64,000 bases of DNA, taken from assembly GCA_036172665.1 (NCBI GenBank), contig CM069873.1, forward strand, positions 45,292,001 through 45,356,000, in the 5' to 3' direction. Origin of the DNA: Prosopocoilus inquinatus (taxonomy: Eukaryota > Arthropoda > Insecta > Coleoptera > Lucanidae). Positions 24,139-37,800 of this stretch are shown here, one piece after another; position 1 is the first letter of the stretch; the number at the start of each line of letters is the position of its first letter. The notes beneath the pieces are model-generated. The model searched no databases, was not told the origin of the DNA, and was given only the letters and a program-made list of their open reading frames with translations. The position numbers and the translations under genes were made by a program.

Positions 24139-27100
24139 CATGTTATTTGACGTTTCGATGGACTCTAGTAACTCTGATGTGAGATACGAAGTTCTTGGGT
24201 GCAGCAGAAGCTGGAAATAGTTTTAAACGAAACAACACGCATTAGCGTTGTTCCTGTGATGTATCTAATCGATCCTTACTCATCTATCACGTTATTTGAC
24301 GTTTAGATGGACTCCAGTAACTCTGATGTGAGATACAATGTTCTCGGACGCAGCAGAAGCTGGAAATAATTTTGAACGAAACAACACGTATTAGCGTTGT
24401 TCCTGTGATGTATCTAATCGATCCTTAATCATCTATCATGTTATTTGACGTTTGGATGAACTCCAGTAACTCTGATGTGAGATACAAAGTTTTCGGACGC
24501 AGCAGAAGCTGGAAGTAGTTTTAAACGAAACATCACGCATTAGCGTTGTTCCTGTGATGTATCTAATCGATCCTTACTCATCTATCATGTTATTTGGCGT
24601 TTCGATGGACTCCAGTAACTTTGATGTGAGATACGAAGTTCTCGGACGCAGTTGAAGCTGGAAATAGTTTTAAACGAAACAACACGGATTAGCGTTGTTC
24701 CTGTGCTGTATCTAATCGATCCTTACTTATCTATCATGTTATTTGACGTTTGGATGGACTCCAGTAACCCTGATGTGAGAAACGAAGTTCTCGGACGCAG
24801 CAGAAGCTGGAAATAGTTTTAAATGAAACAACACGCATTAGCGTTGTTCCTGTGATGTATCTAATCGATTCTTACTCACCCATCATGTTATTTGACGTTT
24901 GGATGGACTCCAGTAACTCTGATGTGAGATACAAAGTTCTCGGACGCAGCAGGAGCTGGAAATAGTTTTAAACGAAACGACACGCATTAGCGTTGTTCCT
25001 GTGCTGTATCTAATCGATCCTTACTTATCTATCATGTTATTTGACGTTTCGATGGACTCCAGTAACTCTGATGTGAGATACAAAGTTCTCGGACGCAGCA
25101 GAAGCTGGAAATAGTTTTGAACGAAACAACACGTATTAGCGTTGTTCCTGTGATGTATCTAATCGATCCTTACTCATCTATCATGTTATTTGACGTTTGG
25201 ATGGACTCCAGTAACTCTGATGTGAGATACAAAGTTTTCGGACGCAGCAGAAGCTGAAAATAGTTTTAAACGAAACAACACGCATTACCGTTGTTCCTGT
25301 GATGTATCTAATCGATCCTTACTCATCTATCATGTTATTTGACGTTTGAATGGACTCCAGTAACTCTGATGTGAGATACAAAGTTCTCGGACGCAGCAGA
25401 AGCTGGAAATAGTTTTGAACGAAACAACACGTATTAGCGTTGTTCCTGTGATGTATCTAATCGATCCTTACTCATCTATCATGTTATTTGACGTTTCGAT
25501 GGACTCTAGTAACTCTGATGTGAGATACGAAGTTTTTGGACGCAGCAGGAGCTGAAAATAGTTTTAAACGAAACAACACGCATTAGCGTTGTTCCTGTGC
25601 TGTATCTAATCGATCCTTACTTATCTATCATGTTATTTGACGTTTCGATGGACTCCAGTAACTCTGATGTGAGATACGAAATTTTCGGACGCAGGAGAAG
25701 CTGGAAATAGTTTTAAATGAAACAACACGCATTAGCGTTGTTCCTGTGATGTATCTAATCGATCCTTACTCATCTATCATGTTATTTGACGTTTGGATGC
25801 ACTCCGGTAACTTTGATGTGAGATACGAAGTTCTAGGGCGCAGCTGAAGTTAGAAATAGTTTTAAACGAAACAACACGCATTAGCGTTGTTCCTGTGACG
25901 TATCTAATCGATCCTTACTCATCTATCATGTTATTTGACGTTTGAATGGACTCCAGTAACTCTAATGTGAGATACAATGTTCTCGGACGCAGCAGAAGCT
26001 GGAAATAGTTTTAAACGAAACAACACGCATTACCGTTGTTCCTGTGATGTATCTAATTGATCCTTACTCATCTATCATGTTATTTGGCGTTTCGATTAAC
26101 TCCAGTAACTCTGATGTGAGATACGAAGTTTTCGGACGCAGCAGAAGCTGGAAATAGTTTTGAACGAAACAACACGTATTAGCGTTGTTCCTGTGATGTA
26201 CCGAATCGATCCTTACTTTGCTACTATGTTATTTGACGTTTCGATGGACTACAGTAACTCTAATTTGAGATACGAAATTTTCGGACGCAGCAGAAGCTGG
26301 AAATAGTTTTAAACGAAACAACACGTATTAGCATTGTTCCTGTGATGTATCTAATCGATCCTTACTCATCTATCATGTTATTTGACGTTTCGATGGACTC
26401 TAGTAACTCTGATGTGAGATACGAAGTTTTTGGACGCAGCAGGAGCTGAAAATAGTTTTAAACGAAACAACACGCATTAGCGTTGTTCCTGTGCTGTATC
26501 TAATCGATCCTTACTTATCTATCATGTTATTTGACGTTTCGATGGACTCCAGTAACTCTGATGTGAGATACAAAGTTCTCGGACGCAGCAGAAGCTGGAA
26601 ATAGTTTTGAACGAAGCAACACGTATTAGCGTTGTTCCTGTGATGTATCTAATCGATCCTTAATCATCTATCATGTTATTTGACGTTTGGATGGACTCCA
26701 GTAACTCTGATGTGAGATACAAAGTTTTCGGACGCAGCAGAAGCTGGAAATAGTTTTAAACGAAACAACACGCATTAGCGTTGTTCCTGTGATGTATCTA
26801 ATCGATCCTTACTCATCTATCATGTTATTTGGCGTTTCGATGGACTCCAGTAACTTTGATGTGAGATACGAAGATCTCGGACGCAGCTGAAGCTGGAAAT
26901 AGTTTTAAAAGAAACAACACGCATTAGCGTTGTTCCTGTGCTGTATCTAATCGATCCTTACTTATCTATCATGTTATTTGACGTTTGGATGGACTCCAGT
27001 AACCCTGATGTGAGAAACGAAGTTCTCGGACGCAGCAGAAGCTGGAAATAGTTATAAATGAAACAACACGCATTAGCGTTGTTCCTGTGATGTATCTAAT

Positions 27101-28757
27101 CGATCCTTACTCACCCATCATGTTATTTGACGTTTGGATGGACTCCAGTAACTCTGATGTGAGATACAAAGTTCTAGGACGCAGCAGAAGCTGGAAATAG
27201 TTTTAAACGAAACAACACGTATTAGTGTTGTTCCTGTGATGTATCTAATCGATCCTTACTCATCTATCATGTTATTTGACGTTTGGATGGACTCCAGTAA
27301 CTCTGATATGAGATACGAAATTTTCGGACGCAGCAGAAGCTGGAAATAGTTTTAAATGAAACAACACGCATTATCGTTGTTCCTGTGCTGTATCTAATCG
27401 ATCCTTACTTATCTATCATGTTATTTGACGTTTCGATGGACTCCAGTAACTCTGATGTGAGATACAAAGTTCTCGGACGCAGCAGAAGCTGGAAATAGTT
27501 TTGAACGAAACAACACGTATTAGCGTTGTTCCTGTGATGTATCTAATCGATCCTTACTCATCTATCATGTTATTTGACGTTTGGATGGACTCCAGTAACT
27601 CTGATGTGAGATACAAAGTTTTCGGACGCAGCAGAAGCTGAAAATAGTTTTAAACGAAACAACACGCATTACCGTTGTTCCTGTGATGTATCTAATCGAT
27701 CCTTACTCATCTATCATGTTATTTGACGTTTGAATGGACTCCAGTAACTCTGATGTGAGATACAAAGTTCTCGGACGCAGCAGAAGCTGGAAATAGTTTT
27801 GAACGAAACAACACGTATTAGCGTTGTTCCTGTGATGTATCTAATCGATCCTTACTTATCTATCATGTTATTTGACGTTTCGATGGACTCCAGTAACTCT
27901 AATGTGAGATACGAAATTTTCGGACGCAGCGGAAGCTGGAAATAGTTTTAAACGAAACAACACGTATTAGCATTGTTCCTGTGATGTATCTAATCGATCC
28001 TTACTCATCTATCATGTTATTTGACGTTTCGATGGACTCTAGTAACTCTGATGTGAGATACGAAGTTTTTGGACGCAGCAGGAGCTGAAAATAGTTTTAA
28101 ACGAAACAACACGCATTAGCGTTGTTCCTGTGATGTATCTAATCGATCCTTACTCATCTATCATGTTATTTGGCGTTTCGATGGACTCCAGTAACTTTGA
28201 TGTGAGATACGAAGTTCTCGGACGCAGCTGAAGCTGGAAATAGTTTTAAATGAAACAGCACGTATTAGCGTTGTTCCTGTGATGTATCTAATCGATCCTT
28301 ACTCATCTATCATGTTATTTGGCGTTTCGATGGACTCCAGTAACTTTGATGTGAGATACGAAGTTCTCGGGCGCAGCTGAAGCTAGAAATAGTTTTAAAC
28401 GAAACAACACGCATTAGCGTTGTTCCTGTGATGTATCTAATCGATCCTTACTCATCTATCATGTTATTTGACGTTTGAATGGACTCCAGTAACTCTAATG
28501 TGAGATACAATGTTCTCGGACGCAGCAGAAGCTGGAAATAGTTTTGAACGAAACAACATGTATTAGCGTTGTTCCTGTGATGTATCTAATCGATCCTTAC
28601 TTATCTACTATGTTATTTGACGTTTCGATGGACTCCAGTAACTCTGATGTGAGATACGAAATTTTCGGACGCAGGAGAAGCTGGAAATAGTTTTAAATGA
28701 AACAACACGCATTAGCGTTGTTCCTGTGATGTATCTAATCGATCCTTACTCATCTAT
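24139..28757 (+). repeat. 31-mer HOR, complete copy 3 (m163-m193, 4,619 bp)
   Basis: Tandem duplicate of 19,520-24,138. Only scattered single-base differences are visible, for example GGAAGTAG near 24,512, GCAGTTGAAG near 24,649 and AACATGTATT near 28,555, each private to this copy. After the last GCAGGAGAAG monomer the array continues with the expected GCACTCCGG monomer, so this is the parental end of the duplication. Confidence 0.88.
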
Positions 28758-31700
28758 CATGTTATTTGACGTTTGGATGCACTCCGGTAACTTTGATGTG
28801 AGATACGAAGTTCTAGGGCGCAGCTGAAGTTAGAAATAGTTTTAAACGAAACAACACGCATTAGCGTTGTTCCTGTGACGTATCTAATCGATCCTTACTC
28901 ATCTATCATGTTATTTGACGTTTGAATGGACTCCAGTAACTCTAATGTGAGATACAATGTTCTCGGACGCAGCTGAAGTTAGAAATAGTTTTAAACGAAA
29001 CAACACGCATTAGCGTTGTTCCTGTGATGTGTCTAATCGATCCTTAATCATCTATCATGTTATTTGACGTTTGGATGGACTCCAGTAACTCTGATGTGAG
29101 ATACAAAGTTTTCGGACGCAGCAGAAGCTGGAAATAGTTTTAAACGAAACAACACGCATTAGCGTTGTACCTGTGATGTATCTAATCGATCCTTACTCAT
29201 CTATCATGTTATTTGGCGTTTCGATGGACTCCAGTAACTTTGATGTGAGATACGAAGTTCTCGGACGCAGCTGAAGCTGTAAATAGTTTTAAACGAAACA
29301 ACACGCATTAGCGTTGTTCCTGTGCTGTATCTAATCGATCCTTACTTATCTATCATGTTATTTGACGTTTGGATGGACTCCAGTAACCCTGATGTGAGAA
29401 ACGAAGTTCTCGGACGCAGCAGAAGCTGGAAATAGTTTTAAATGAAACAACACGCATTAGCGTTGTTCCTGTGATGTATCTAATCGATCCTTATTTATCT
29501 ATCATGTTATTTGACGTTTCGATGGACTCTAGTAACTCTGATGTGAGATACGAAGTTCTTGGGTGCAGCAGAAGCTGGAAATAGTTTTAAACGAAACAAC
29601 ACGCATTAGCGTTGTTCCTGTGATGTATCTAATCGATCCTTACTCATCTATCACGTTATTTGACGTTTAGATGGACTCCAGTAACTCTGATGTGAGATAC
29701 AAAGTTTTCGGACGCAGCAGAAGCTGGAAATAGTTTTAAATGAAACAACACGCATTAGCGTTGTTCCTGTGATGTATCTAATCGATCCTTACTCATCTAT
29801 CATGTTATTTGACGTTTGGATGCACTCCGGTAACTTTGATGTGAGATACGAAGTTCTCGGGCGCAGCTGAAGCTAGAAATAGTTTTAAACGAAACAACAC
29901 GCATTAGCGTTGTTCCTGTGACGTACCTAATCGATCCTTACTCATCTATCATGTTATTTGACGTTTGAATGGACTCCAGTAACTCTGATGTGAGATACAA
30001 TGTTCTCGGACGCAGCAGAAGCTTTAAATAGTTTTGAACGAAACAACACGTATTAGCGTTGTTCCTGTGATGTATCTAATCGATCCTTACTCATCTATCA
30101 CGTTATTTGACGTTTAGATGGACTCCAGTAACTCTGATGTGAGATACAAAGTTTTCGGACGCAGCAGAAGCTGGAAATAATTTTAAATGAAACAACACGC
30201 ATTAGCGTTGTTCCTGTGATGTATCTAATCGATCCTTAATCATCTATCATGTTATTTGACGTTTGGATGGACTCCAGTAACTCTGATGTGAGATACAAAG
30301 TTTTCGGACGCAGCTGAAGCTGGAAATAGTTTTAAACGAAACATCACGCATTAGCGTTGTTCCTGTGATGTATCTAATCGATCCTTACTCATCTATCATG
30401 TTATTTGGCGTTTCGATGGACTACAGTAACTTTGATGTGAGATACGAAGTTCTCGGACGCAGCTGAAGCTGGAAATAGTTTTAAACGAAACAACACGGAT
30501 TAGCGTTGTTCCTGTGCTGTATCTAATCGATCCTTACTTATCTATCATGTTATTTGACGTTTGGATGGACTCCAGTAACCCTGATGTGAGAAACGAAGTT
30601 CTCGGACGCAGCAGAAGCTGGAAATAGTTTTAAATGAAACAACACGCATTAGCGTTGTTCCTGTGATGTATCTAATCGATTCTTACTCACCCATCATGTT
30701 ATTTGACGTTTGGATGGACTCCAGTAACTCTGATGTGAGATACAAAGTTCTCGGACGCAGCAGGAGCTGGAAATAGTTTTAAACGAAACAACACGCATTA
30801 GCGTTGTTCCTGTGCTGTATCTAATCGATCCTTACTTATCTATCATGTTATTTGACGTTTCGATGGACTCCAGTAACTCTGATGTGAGATACAAAGTTCT
30901 CGGACGCAGCAGAAGCTGGAAATAGTTTTGAACGAAACAACACGTATTAGCGTTGTTCCTGTGATGTATCTAATCGATCCTTACTCATCTATCATGTTAT
31001 TTGACGTTTGGATGGACTCCAGTAACTCTGATGTGAGATACAAAGTTTTCGGACGCAGCAGAAGCTGAAAATAGTTTTAAACGAAACAACACGCATTACC
31101 GTTGTTCCTGTGATGTATCTAATCGATCCTTACTCATCTATCATGTTATTTGACGTTTGAATGGACTCCAGTAACTCTGATGTGAGATACAAAGTTCTCG
31201 GACGCAGCAGAAGCTGGAAATAGTTTTGAACGAAACAACACGTATTAGCGTTGTTCCTGTGATGTATCTAATCGATCCTTACTTATCTATCATGTTATTT
31301 GACGTTTCGATGGACTCCAGTAACTCTAATGTGAGATACGAAATTTTCGGACGCAGCGGAAGCTGGAAATAGTTTTAAACGAAACAACACGTATTAGCAT
31401 TGTTCCTGTGATGTATCTAATCGATCCTTACTCATCTATCATATTATTTGACGTTTCGATGGACTCTAGTAACTCTGATGTGAGATACGAAGTTTTTGGA
31501 CGCAGCAGGAGCTGAAAATAGTTTTAAACGAAACAACACGCATTAGCGTTGTTCCTGTGATGTATCTAATCGATCCTTACTCATCTATCATGTTATTTGG
31601 CGTTTCGATGGACTCCAGTAACTTTGATGTGAGATACGAAGTTCTCGGACGCAGCTGAAGCTGGAAATAGTTTTAAATGAAACAGCACGTATTAGCGTTG

Positions 31701-33225
31701 TTCCTGTGATGTATCTAATCGATCCTTACTCATCTATCATGTTATTTGGCGTTTCGATGGACTCCAGTAACTTTGATGTGAGATACGAAGTTCTCGGGCG
31801 CAGCTGAAGCTAGAAATAGTTTTAAACGAAACAACACGCATTAGCGTTGTTCCTGTGATGTATCTAATCGATCCTTACTCATCTATCATGTTATTTGACG
31901 TTTGAATGGACTCCAGTAACTCTAATGTGAGATACAATGTTCTCGGACGCAGCAGAAGCTGGAAATAGTTTTGAACGAAACAACACGTATTAGCGTTGTT
32001 CCTGTGATGTATCTAATCGATCCTTACTTATCTACTATGTTATTTGACGTTTCGATGGACTCCAGTAACTCTGATGTGAGATACGAAATTTTCGGACGCA
32101 GGAGAAGCTGGAAATAGTTTTAAATGAAACAACACGCATTAGCGTTGTTCCTGTGATGTATCTAATCGATCCTTACTCATCTATCATGTTATTTGACGTT
32201 TGGATGCACTCCGGTAACTTTGATGTGAGATACGAAGTTCTAGGGCGCAGCTGAAGTTAGAAAGTTTTAAACGAAACAACACGCATTAGCGTTGTTCCTG
32301 TGACGTATCTAATCGATCCTTACTCATCTATCATGTTATTTGACGTTTGAATGGACTCCAGTAACTCTAATGTGAGATACAATGTTCTCGGACGCAGCTG
32401 AAGTTAGAAATAGTTTTAAACGAAACAACACGCATTAGCGTTGTTCCTGTGATGTGTCTAATCGATCCTTAATCATCTATCATGTTATTTGACGTTTGGA
32501 TGGACTCCAGTAACTCTGATGTGAGATACAAAGTTTTCGGACGCAGCAGAAGCTGGAAATAGTTTTAAACGAAACAACACGCATTAGCGTTGTTCCTGTG
32601 CTGTATCTAATCGATCCTTACTTATCTATCATGTTATTTGACGTTTGGATGGACTCCAGTAACCCTGATGTGAGAAACGAAGTTCTCGGACGCAGCAGAA
32701 GCTGGAAATAGTTTTAAATGAAACAACACGCATTAGCGTTGTTCCTGTGATGTATCTAATCGATCCTTATTTATCTATCATGTTATTTGACGTTTCGATG
32801 GACTCTAGTAACTCTGATGTGAGATACGAAGTTCTTGGGTGCAGCAGAAGCTGGAAATAATTTTAAACGAAACAACACGCATTAGCGTTGTTCCTGTGAT
32901 GTATCTAATCGATCCTTACTCATCTATCACGTTATTTGACGTTTAGATGGACTCCAGTAACTCTGATGTGAGATACAAAGTTTTCGGACGCAGCAGAAGC
33001 TGGAAATAGTTTTAAATGAAACAACACGCATTAGCGTTGTTCCTGTGATGTATCTAATCGATCCTTACTCATCTATCATGTTATTTGACGTTTGGATGCA
33101 CTCCGGTAACTTTGATGTGAGATACGAAGTTCTCGGGCGCAGCTGAAGCTAGAAATAGTTTTAAACGAAACAACACGCATTAGCGTTGTTCCTGTGACGT
33201 ACCTAATCGATCCTTACTCATCTAT
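28758..33225 (+). repeat. 30-monomer block, copy 2 (m194-m223)
   Basis: Repeats 14,007-18,476 at a distance of 14,751 bp. Shared rare markers are CTTTAAATAG (30,022), the CATATTATTT start (31,440) and the skipped CTGTAAATAG monomer (near 32,610). It is 2 bp shorter than copy 1 because of a TA loss in m217 that copy 1 lacks, so the deletion arose after this duplication. It overlaps the start of the 33-monomer block described separately; the two features describe different duplication events. Confidence 0.83.
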
Positions 33226-34566
33226 CATGTTATTTGACGTTTGAATGGACTCCAGTAACTCTGATGTGAGATACAATGTTCTCGGACGCAGCAGAAGCTG
33301 GAAATAGTTTTGAACGAAACAACACGTATTAGCGTTGTTCCTGTGATGTATCTAATCGATCCTTAATCATCTATCATGTTATTTGACGTTTGGATGGACT
33401 CCAGTAACTCTGATGTGAGATACAAAGTTTTCGGACGCAGCAGAAGCTGGAAATAGTTTTAAACGAAACATCACGCATTAGCGTTGTTCCTGTGATGTAT
33501 CTAATCGATCCTTACTCATCTATCATGTTATTTGGTGTTTCGATGGACTCCAGTAACTTTGATGTGAGATACGAAGTTCTCGGACGCAGCTGAAGCTGGA
33601 AATAGTTTTAAACGAAACAACACGGATTAGCGTTGTTCCTGTGCTGTATCTAATCGATCCTTACTTATCTATCATGTTATTTGACGTTTGGATGGACTCC
33701 AGTAACCCTGATGTGAGAAACGAAGTTCTCGGACGCAGCAGAAGCTGGAAATAGTTTTAAATGAAACAACACGCATTAGCGTTGTTCCTGTGATGTATCT
33801 AATCGATCCTTACTCACCCATCATGTTATTTGACGTTTGGATGGACTCCAGTAACTCTGATGTGAGATACAAGGTTCTAGGACGCAGCAGAAGCTGGAAA
33901 TAGTTTTGAACGAAACAACACGTATTAGCGTTGTTCCTGTGATGTATCTAATCGATCCTTACTTATCTATCATGTTATTTGACGTTTGGATGGACTCCAG
34001 TAACTCTGATGTGAGATACAAAGTTTTCGGACGCAGCAGAAGCTGGAGATAGTTTTAAACGAAACAACACGCATTAGCGTTGTTCCTGTGATGTATCTAA
34101 TCGATCCTTACTCATCTATCATGTTATTTGGCGTTCCGATGGACTCCAGTAACTCTGATGTGAGATACAAAGTTCTAGGACGCAGCAGAAGCTGGAAATA
34201 GTTTTGAACGAAACAACACGTATTAGCGTTGTTCCTGTGATGTAGCTAATCGATCCTTACTTATCTATCATGTTATTTGACGTTTGGATGGACTCCAGTA
34301 ACTCTGATGTTAGATACAAAGTTTTCGGACGCAGCAGAAGCTGGAAATAGTTTTGAACGAAACAACACGTATTAGCGTTGTTCCTGTGATGTATCTAATC
34401 GATCCTTACTTAGCTACTATGTTATTTGACGTTTCGATGGACTCCAGTAACTCTAATGTGAGACACGAAATTTTCGGACGCAGCAGAAGCTGGAAATAGT
34501 TTTAAACGAAACAACACGCATTAGCGTTGTTCCTGTGATGTATCTAATCGATCCTTACTCATCTAT
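29652..34566 (+). repeat. 33-monomer block A (m200-m232, 4,915 bp)
   Basis: Begins with the TCACGTT...TTTAG monomer and ends with the GAGACACGAAATTTTCGG monomer. It is repeated as block B at 34,865. Markers in both include CTTTAAATAG, the CATATTATTT start, the m217/m252 two-base deletion, GGTGTTTCG, AAGGTTCTAGG, GCGTTCCGATGG, GATGTAGCTAATCG and GATGTTAGATAC. Private changes in A include GGAAATAATTTTAAACG near 32,855. Confidence 0.88.
32185..32331 (+). repeat. 147-bp monomer m217 with 2-bp deletion
   Basis: The unit reads GAAGTTAGAAAGTTTTAAAC across 32,254-32,273, where related units read TTAGAAATAGTTTT, so TA (or AT) is missing. All monomer starts upstream to position 1 fit multiples of 149. 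This is the first length change in the window, after 216 units. Confidence 0.93.
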
Positions 34567-34864
34567 CATATTATTTGGCGTTTCGATGGACTCCAGTAAC
34601 ATTGATGTGAGATACGAAGTTCTCGGACGCAGCTGAAGCTGGAAATAGTTTTAAATGATACAACACGTATTAGCGTTGTTCCTGTGATGTATCTAATCGA
34701 TCCTTACTCATCTATCATGTTATTTGACGTTTGGATGGACTCCAGTAACTCTGATGTGAGATACAAAGTATTCGGACGCAGCAGAAGCTGGAAATAGTTT
34801 TAAACGAAACAACACGCATTAGCGTTGTTCCTGTGATGTATCTAATCGATCCTTACTCATCTAT
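34567..34864 (+). repeat. Two junction monomers (m233-m234) of domain 2 character
   Basis: m233 has CATATTATTTGGC, TAACATTG and AAATGATAC; m234 has ACAAAGTATTCGG. AAAGTATTCGG is otherwise seen only after 39.6 kb (m267, m268 and m289). These two units therefore look like the original right neighbour of block A, left behind when block B was inserted or duplicated between them and the rest of domain 2. This is inference from type sharing. Confidence 0.65.
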
Positions 34865-37800
34865 CACGTTATTTGACGTTTAGATGGACTCCAGTAACTC
34901 TGATGTGAGATACAAAGTTTTCGGACGCAGCAGAAGCTGGAAATAGTTTTAAATGAAACAACACGCATTAGCGTTGTTCCTGTGATGTATCTAATCGATC
35001 CTTACTCATCTATCATGTTATTTGACGTTTGGATGCACTCCGGTAACTTTGATGTGAGATACGAAGTTCTCGGGCGCAGCTGAAGCTAGAAATAGTTTTA
35101 AACGAAACAACACGCATTAGCGTTGTTCCTGTGACGTACCTAATCGATCCTTACTCATCTATCATGTTATTTGACGTTTGAATGGACTCCAGTAACTCTG
35201 ATGTGAGATACAATGTTCTCGGACGCAGCAGAAGCTTTAAATAGTTTTGAACGAAACAACACGTATTAGCGTTGTTCCTGTGATGTATCTAATCGATCCT
35301 TACTCATCTATCACGTTATTTGACGTTTAGATGGACTCCAGTAACTCTGATGTGAGATACAAAGTTTTCGGACGCAGCAGAAGCTGGAAATAATTTTAAA
35401 TGAAACAACACGCATTAGCGTTGTTCCTGTGATGTATCTAATCGATCCTTAATCATCTATCATGTTATTTGACGTTTGGATGGACTCCAGTAACTCTGAT
35501 GTGAGATACAAAGTTTTCGGACGCAGCTGAAGCTGGAAATAGTTTTAAACGAAACATCACGCATTAGCGTTGTTCCTGTGATGTATCTAATCGATCCTTA
35601 CTCATCTATCATGTTATTTGGCGTTTCGATGGACTACAGTAACTTTGATGTGAGATACGAAGTTCTCGGACGCAGCTGAAGCTGGAAATAGTTTTAAACG
35701 AAACAACACGGATTAGCGTTGTTCCTGTGCTGTATCTAATCGATCCTTACTTATCTATCATGTTATTTGACGTTTGGATGGACTCCAGTAACCCTGATGT
35801 GAGAAACGAAGTTCTCGGACGCAGCAGAAGCTGGAAATAGTTTTAAATGAAACAACACGCATTAGCGTTGTTCCTGTGATGTATCTAATCGATTCTTACT
35901 CACCCATCATGTTATTTGACGTTTGGATGGACTCCAGTAACTCTGATGTGAGATACAAAGTTCTCGGACGCAGCAGGAGCTGGAAATAGTTTTAAACGAA
36001 ACAACACGCATTAGCGTTGTTCCTGTGCTGTATCTAATCGATCCTTACTTATCTATCATGTTATTTGACGTTTCGATGGACTCCAGTAACTCTGATGTGA
36101 GATACAAAGTTCTCGGACGCAGCAGAAGCTGGAAATAGTTTTGAACGAAACAACACGTATTAGCGTTGTTCCTGTGATGTATCTAATCGATCCTTACTCA
36201 TCTATCATGTTATTTGACGTTTGGATGGACTCCAGTAACTCTGATGTGAGATACAAAGTTTTCGGACGCAGCAGAAGCTGAAAATAGTTTTAAACGAAAC
36301 AACACGCATTACCGTTGTTCCTGTGATGTATCTAATCGATCCTTACTCATCTATCATGTTATTTGACGTTTGAATGGACTCCAGTAACTCTGATGTGAGA
36401 TACAAAGTTCTCGGACGCAGCAGAAGCTGGAAATAGTTTTGAACGAAACAACACGTATTAGCGTTGTTCCTGTGATGTATCTAATCGATCCTTACTTATC
36501 TATCATGTTATTTGACGTTTCGATGGACTCCAGTAACTCTAATGTGAGATACGAAATTTTCGGACGCAGCGGAAGCTGGAAATAGTTTTAAACGAAACAA
36601 CACGTATTAGCATTGTTCCTGTGATGTATCTAATCGATCCTTACTCATCTATCATATTATTTGACGTTTCGATGGACTCTAGTAACTCTGATGTGAGATA
36701 CGAAGTTTTTGGACGCAGCAGGAGCTGAAAATAGTTTTAAACGAAACAACACGCATTAGCGTTGTTCCTGTGATGTATCTAATCGATCCTTACTCATCTA
36801 TCATGTTATTTGGCGTTTCGATGGACTCCAGTAACTTTGATGTGAGATACGAAGTTCTCGGACGCAGCTGAAGCTGGAAATAGTTTTAAATGAAACAGCA
36901 CGTATTAGCGTTGTTCCTGTGATGTATCTAATCGATCCTTACTCATCTATCATGTTATTTGGCGTTTCGATGGACTCCAGTAACTTTGATGTGAGATACG
37001 AAGTTCTCGGGCGCAGCTGAAGCTAGAAATAGTTTTAAACGAAACAACACGCATTAGCGTTGTTCCTGTGATGTATCTAATCGATCCTTACTCATCTATC
37101 ATGTTATTTGACGTTTGAATGGACTCCAGTAACTCTAATGTGAGATACAATGTTCTCGGACGCAGCAGAAGCTGGAAATAGTTTTGAACGAAACAACACG
37201 TATTAGCGTTGTTCCTGTGATGTATCTAATCGATCCTTACTTATCTACTATGTTATTTGACGTTTCGATGGACTCCAGTAACTCTGATGTGAGATACGAA
37301 ATTTTCGGACGCAGGAGAAGCTGGAAATAGTTTTAAATGAAACAACACGCATTAGCGTTGTTCCTGTGATGTATCTAATCGATCCTTACTCATCTATCAT
37401 GTTATTTGACGTTTGGATGCACTCCGGTAACTTTGATGTGAGATACGAAGTTCTAGGGCGCAGCTGAAGTTAGAAAGTTTTAAACGAAACAACACGCATT
37501 AGCGTTGTTCCTGTGACGTATCTAATCGATCCTTACTCATCTATCATGTTATTTGACGTTTGAATGGACTCCAGTAACTCTAATGTGAGATACAATGTTC
37601 TCGGACGCAGCTGAAGTTAGAAATAGTTTTAAACGAAACAACACGCATTAGCGTTGTTCCTGTGATGTGTCTAATCGATCCTTAATCATCTATCATGTTA
37701 TTTGACGTTTGGATGGACTCCAGTAACTCTGATGTGAGATACAAAGTTTTCGGACGCAGCAGAAGCTGGAAATAGTTTTAAACGAAACAACACGCATTAG

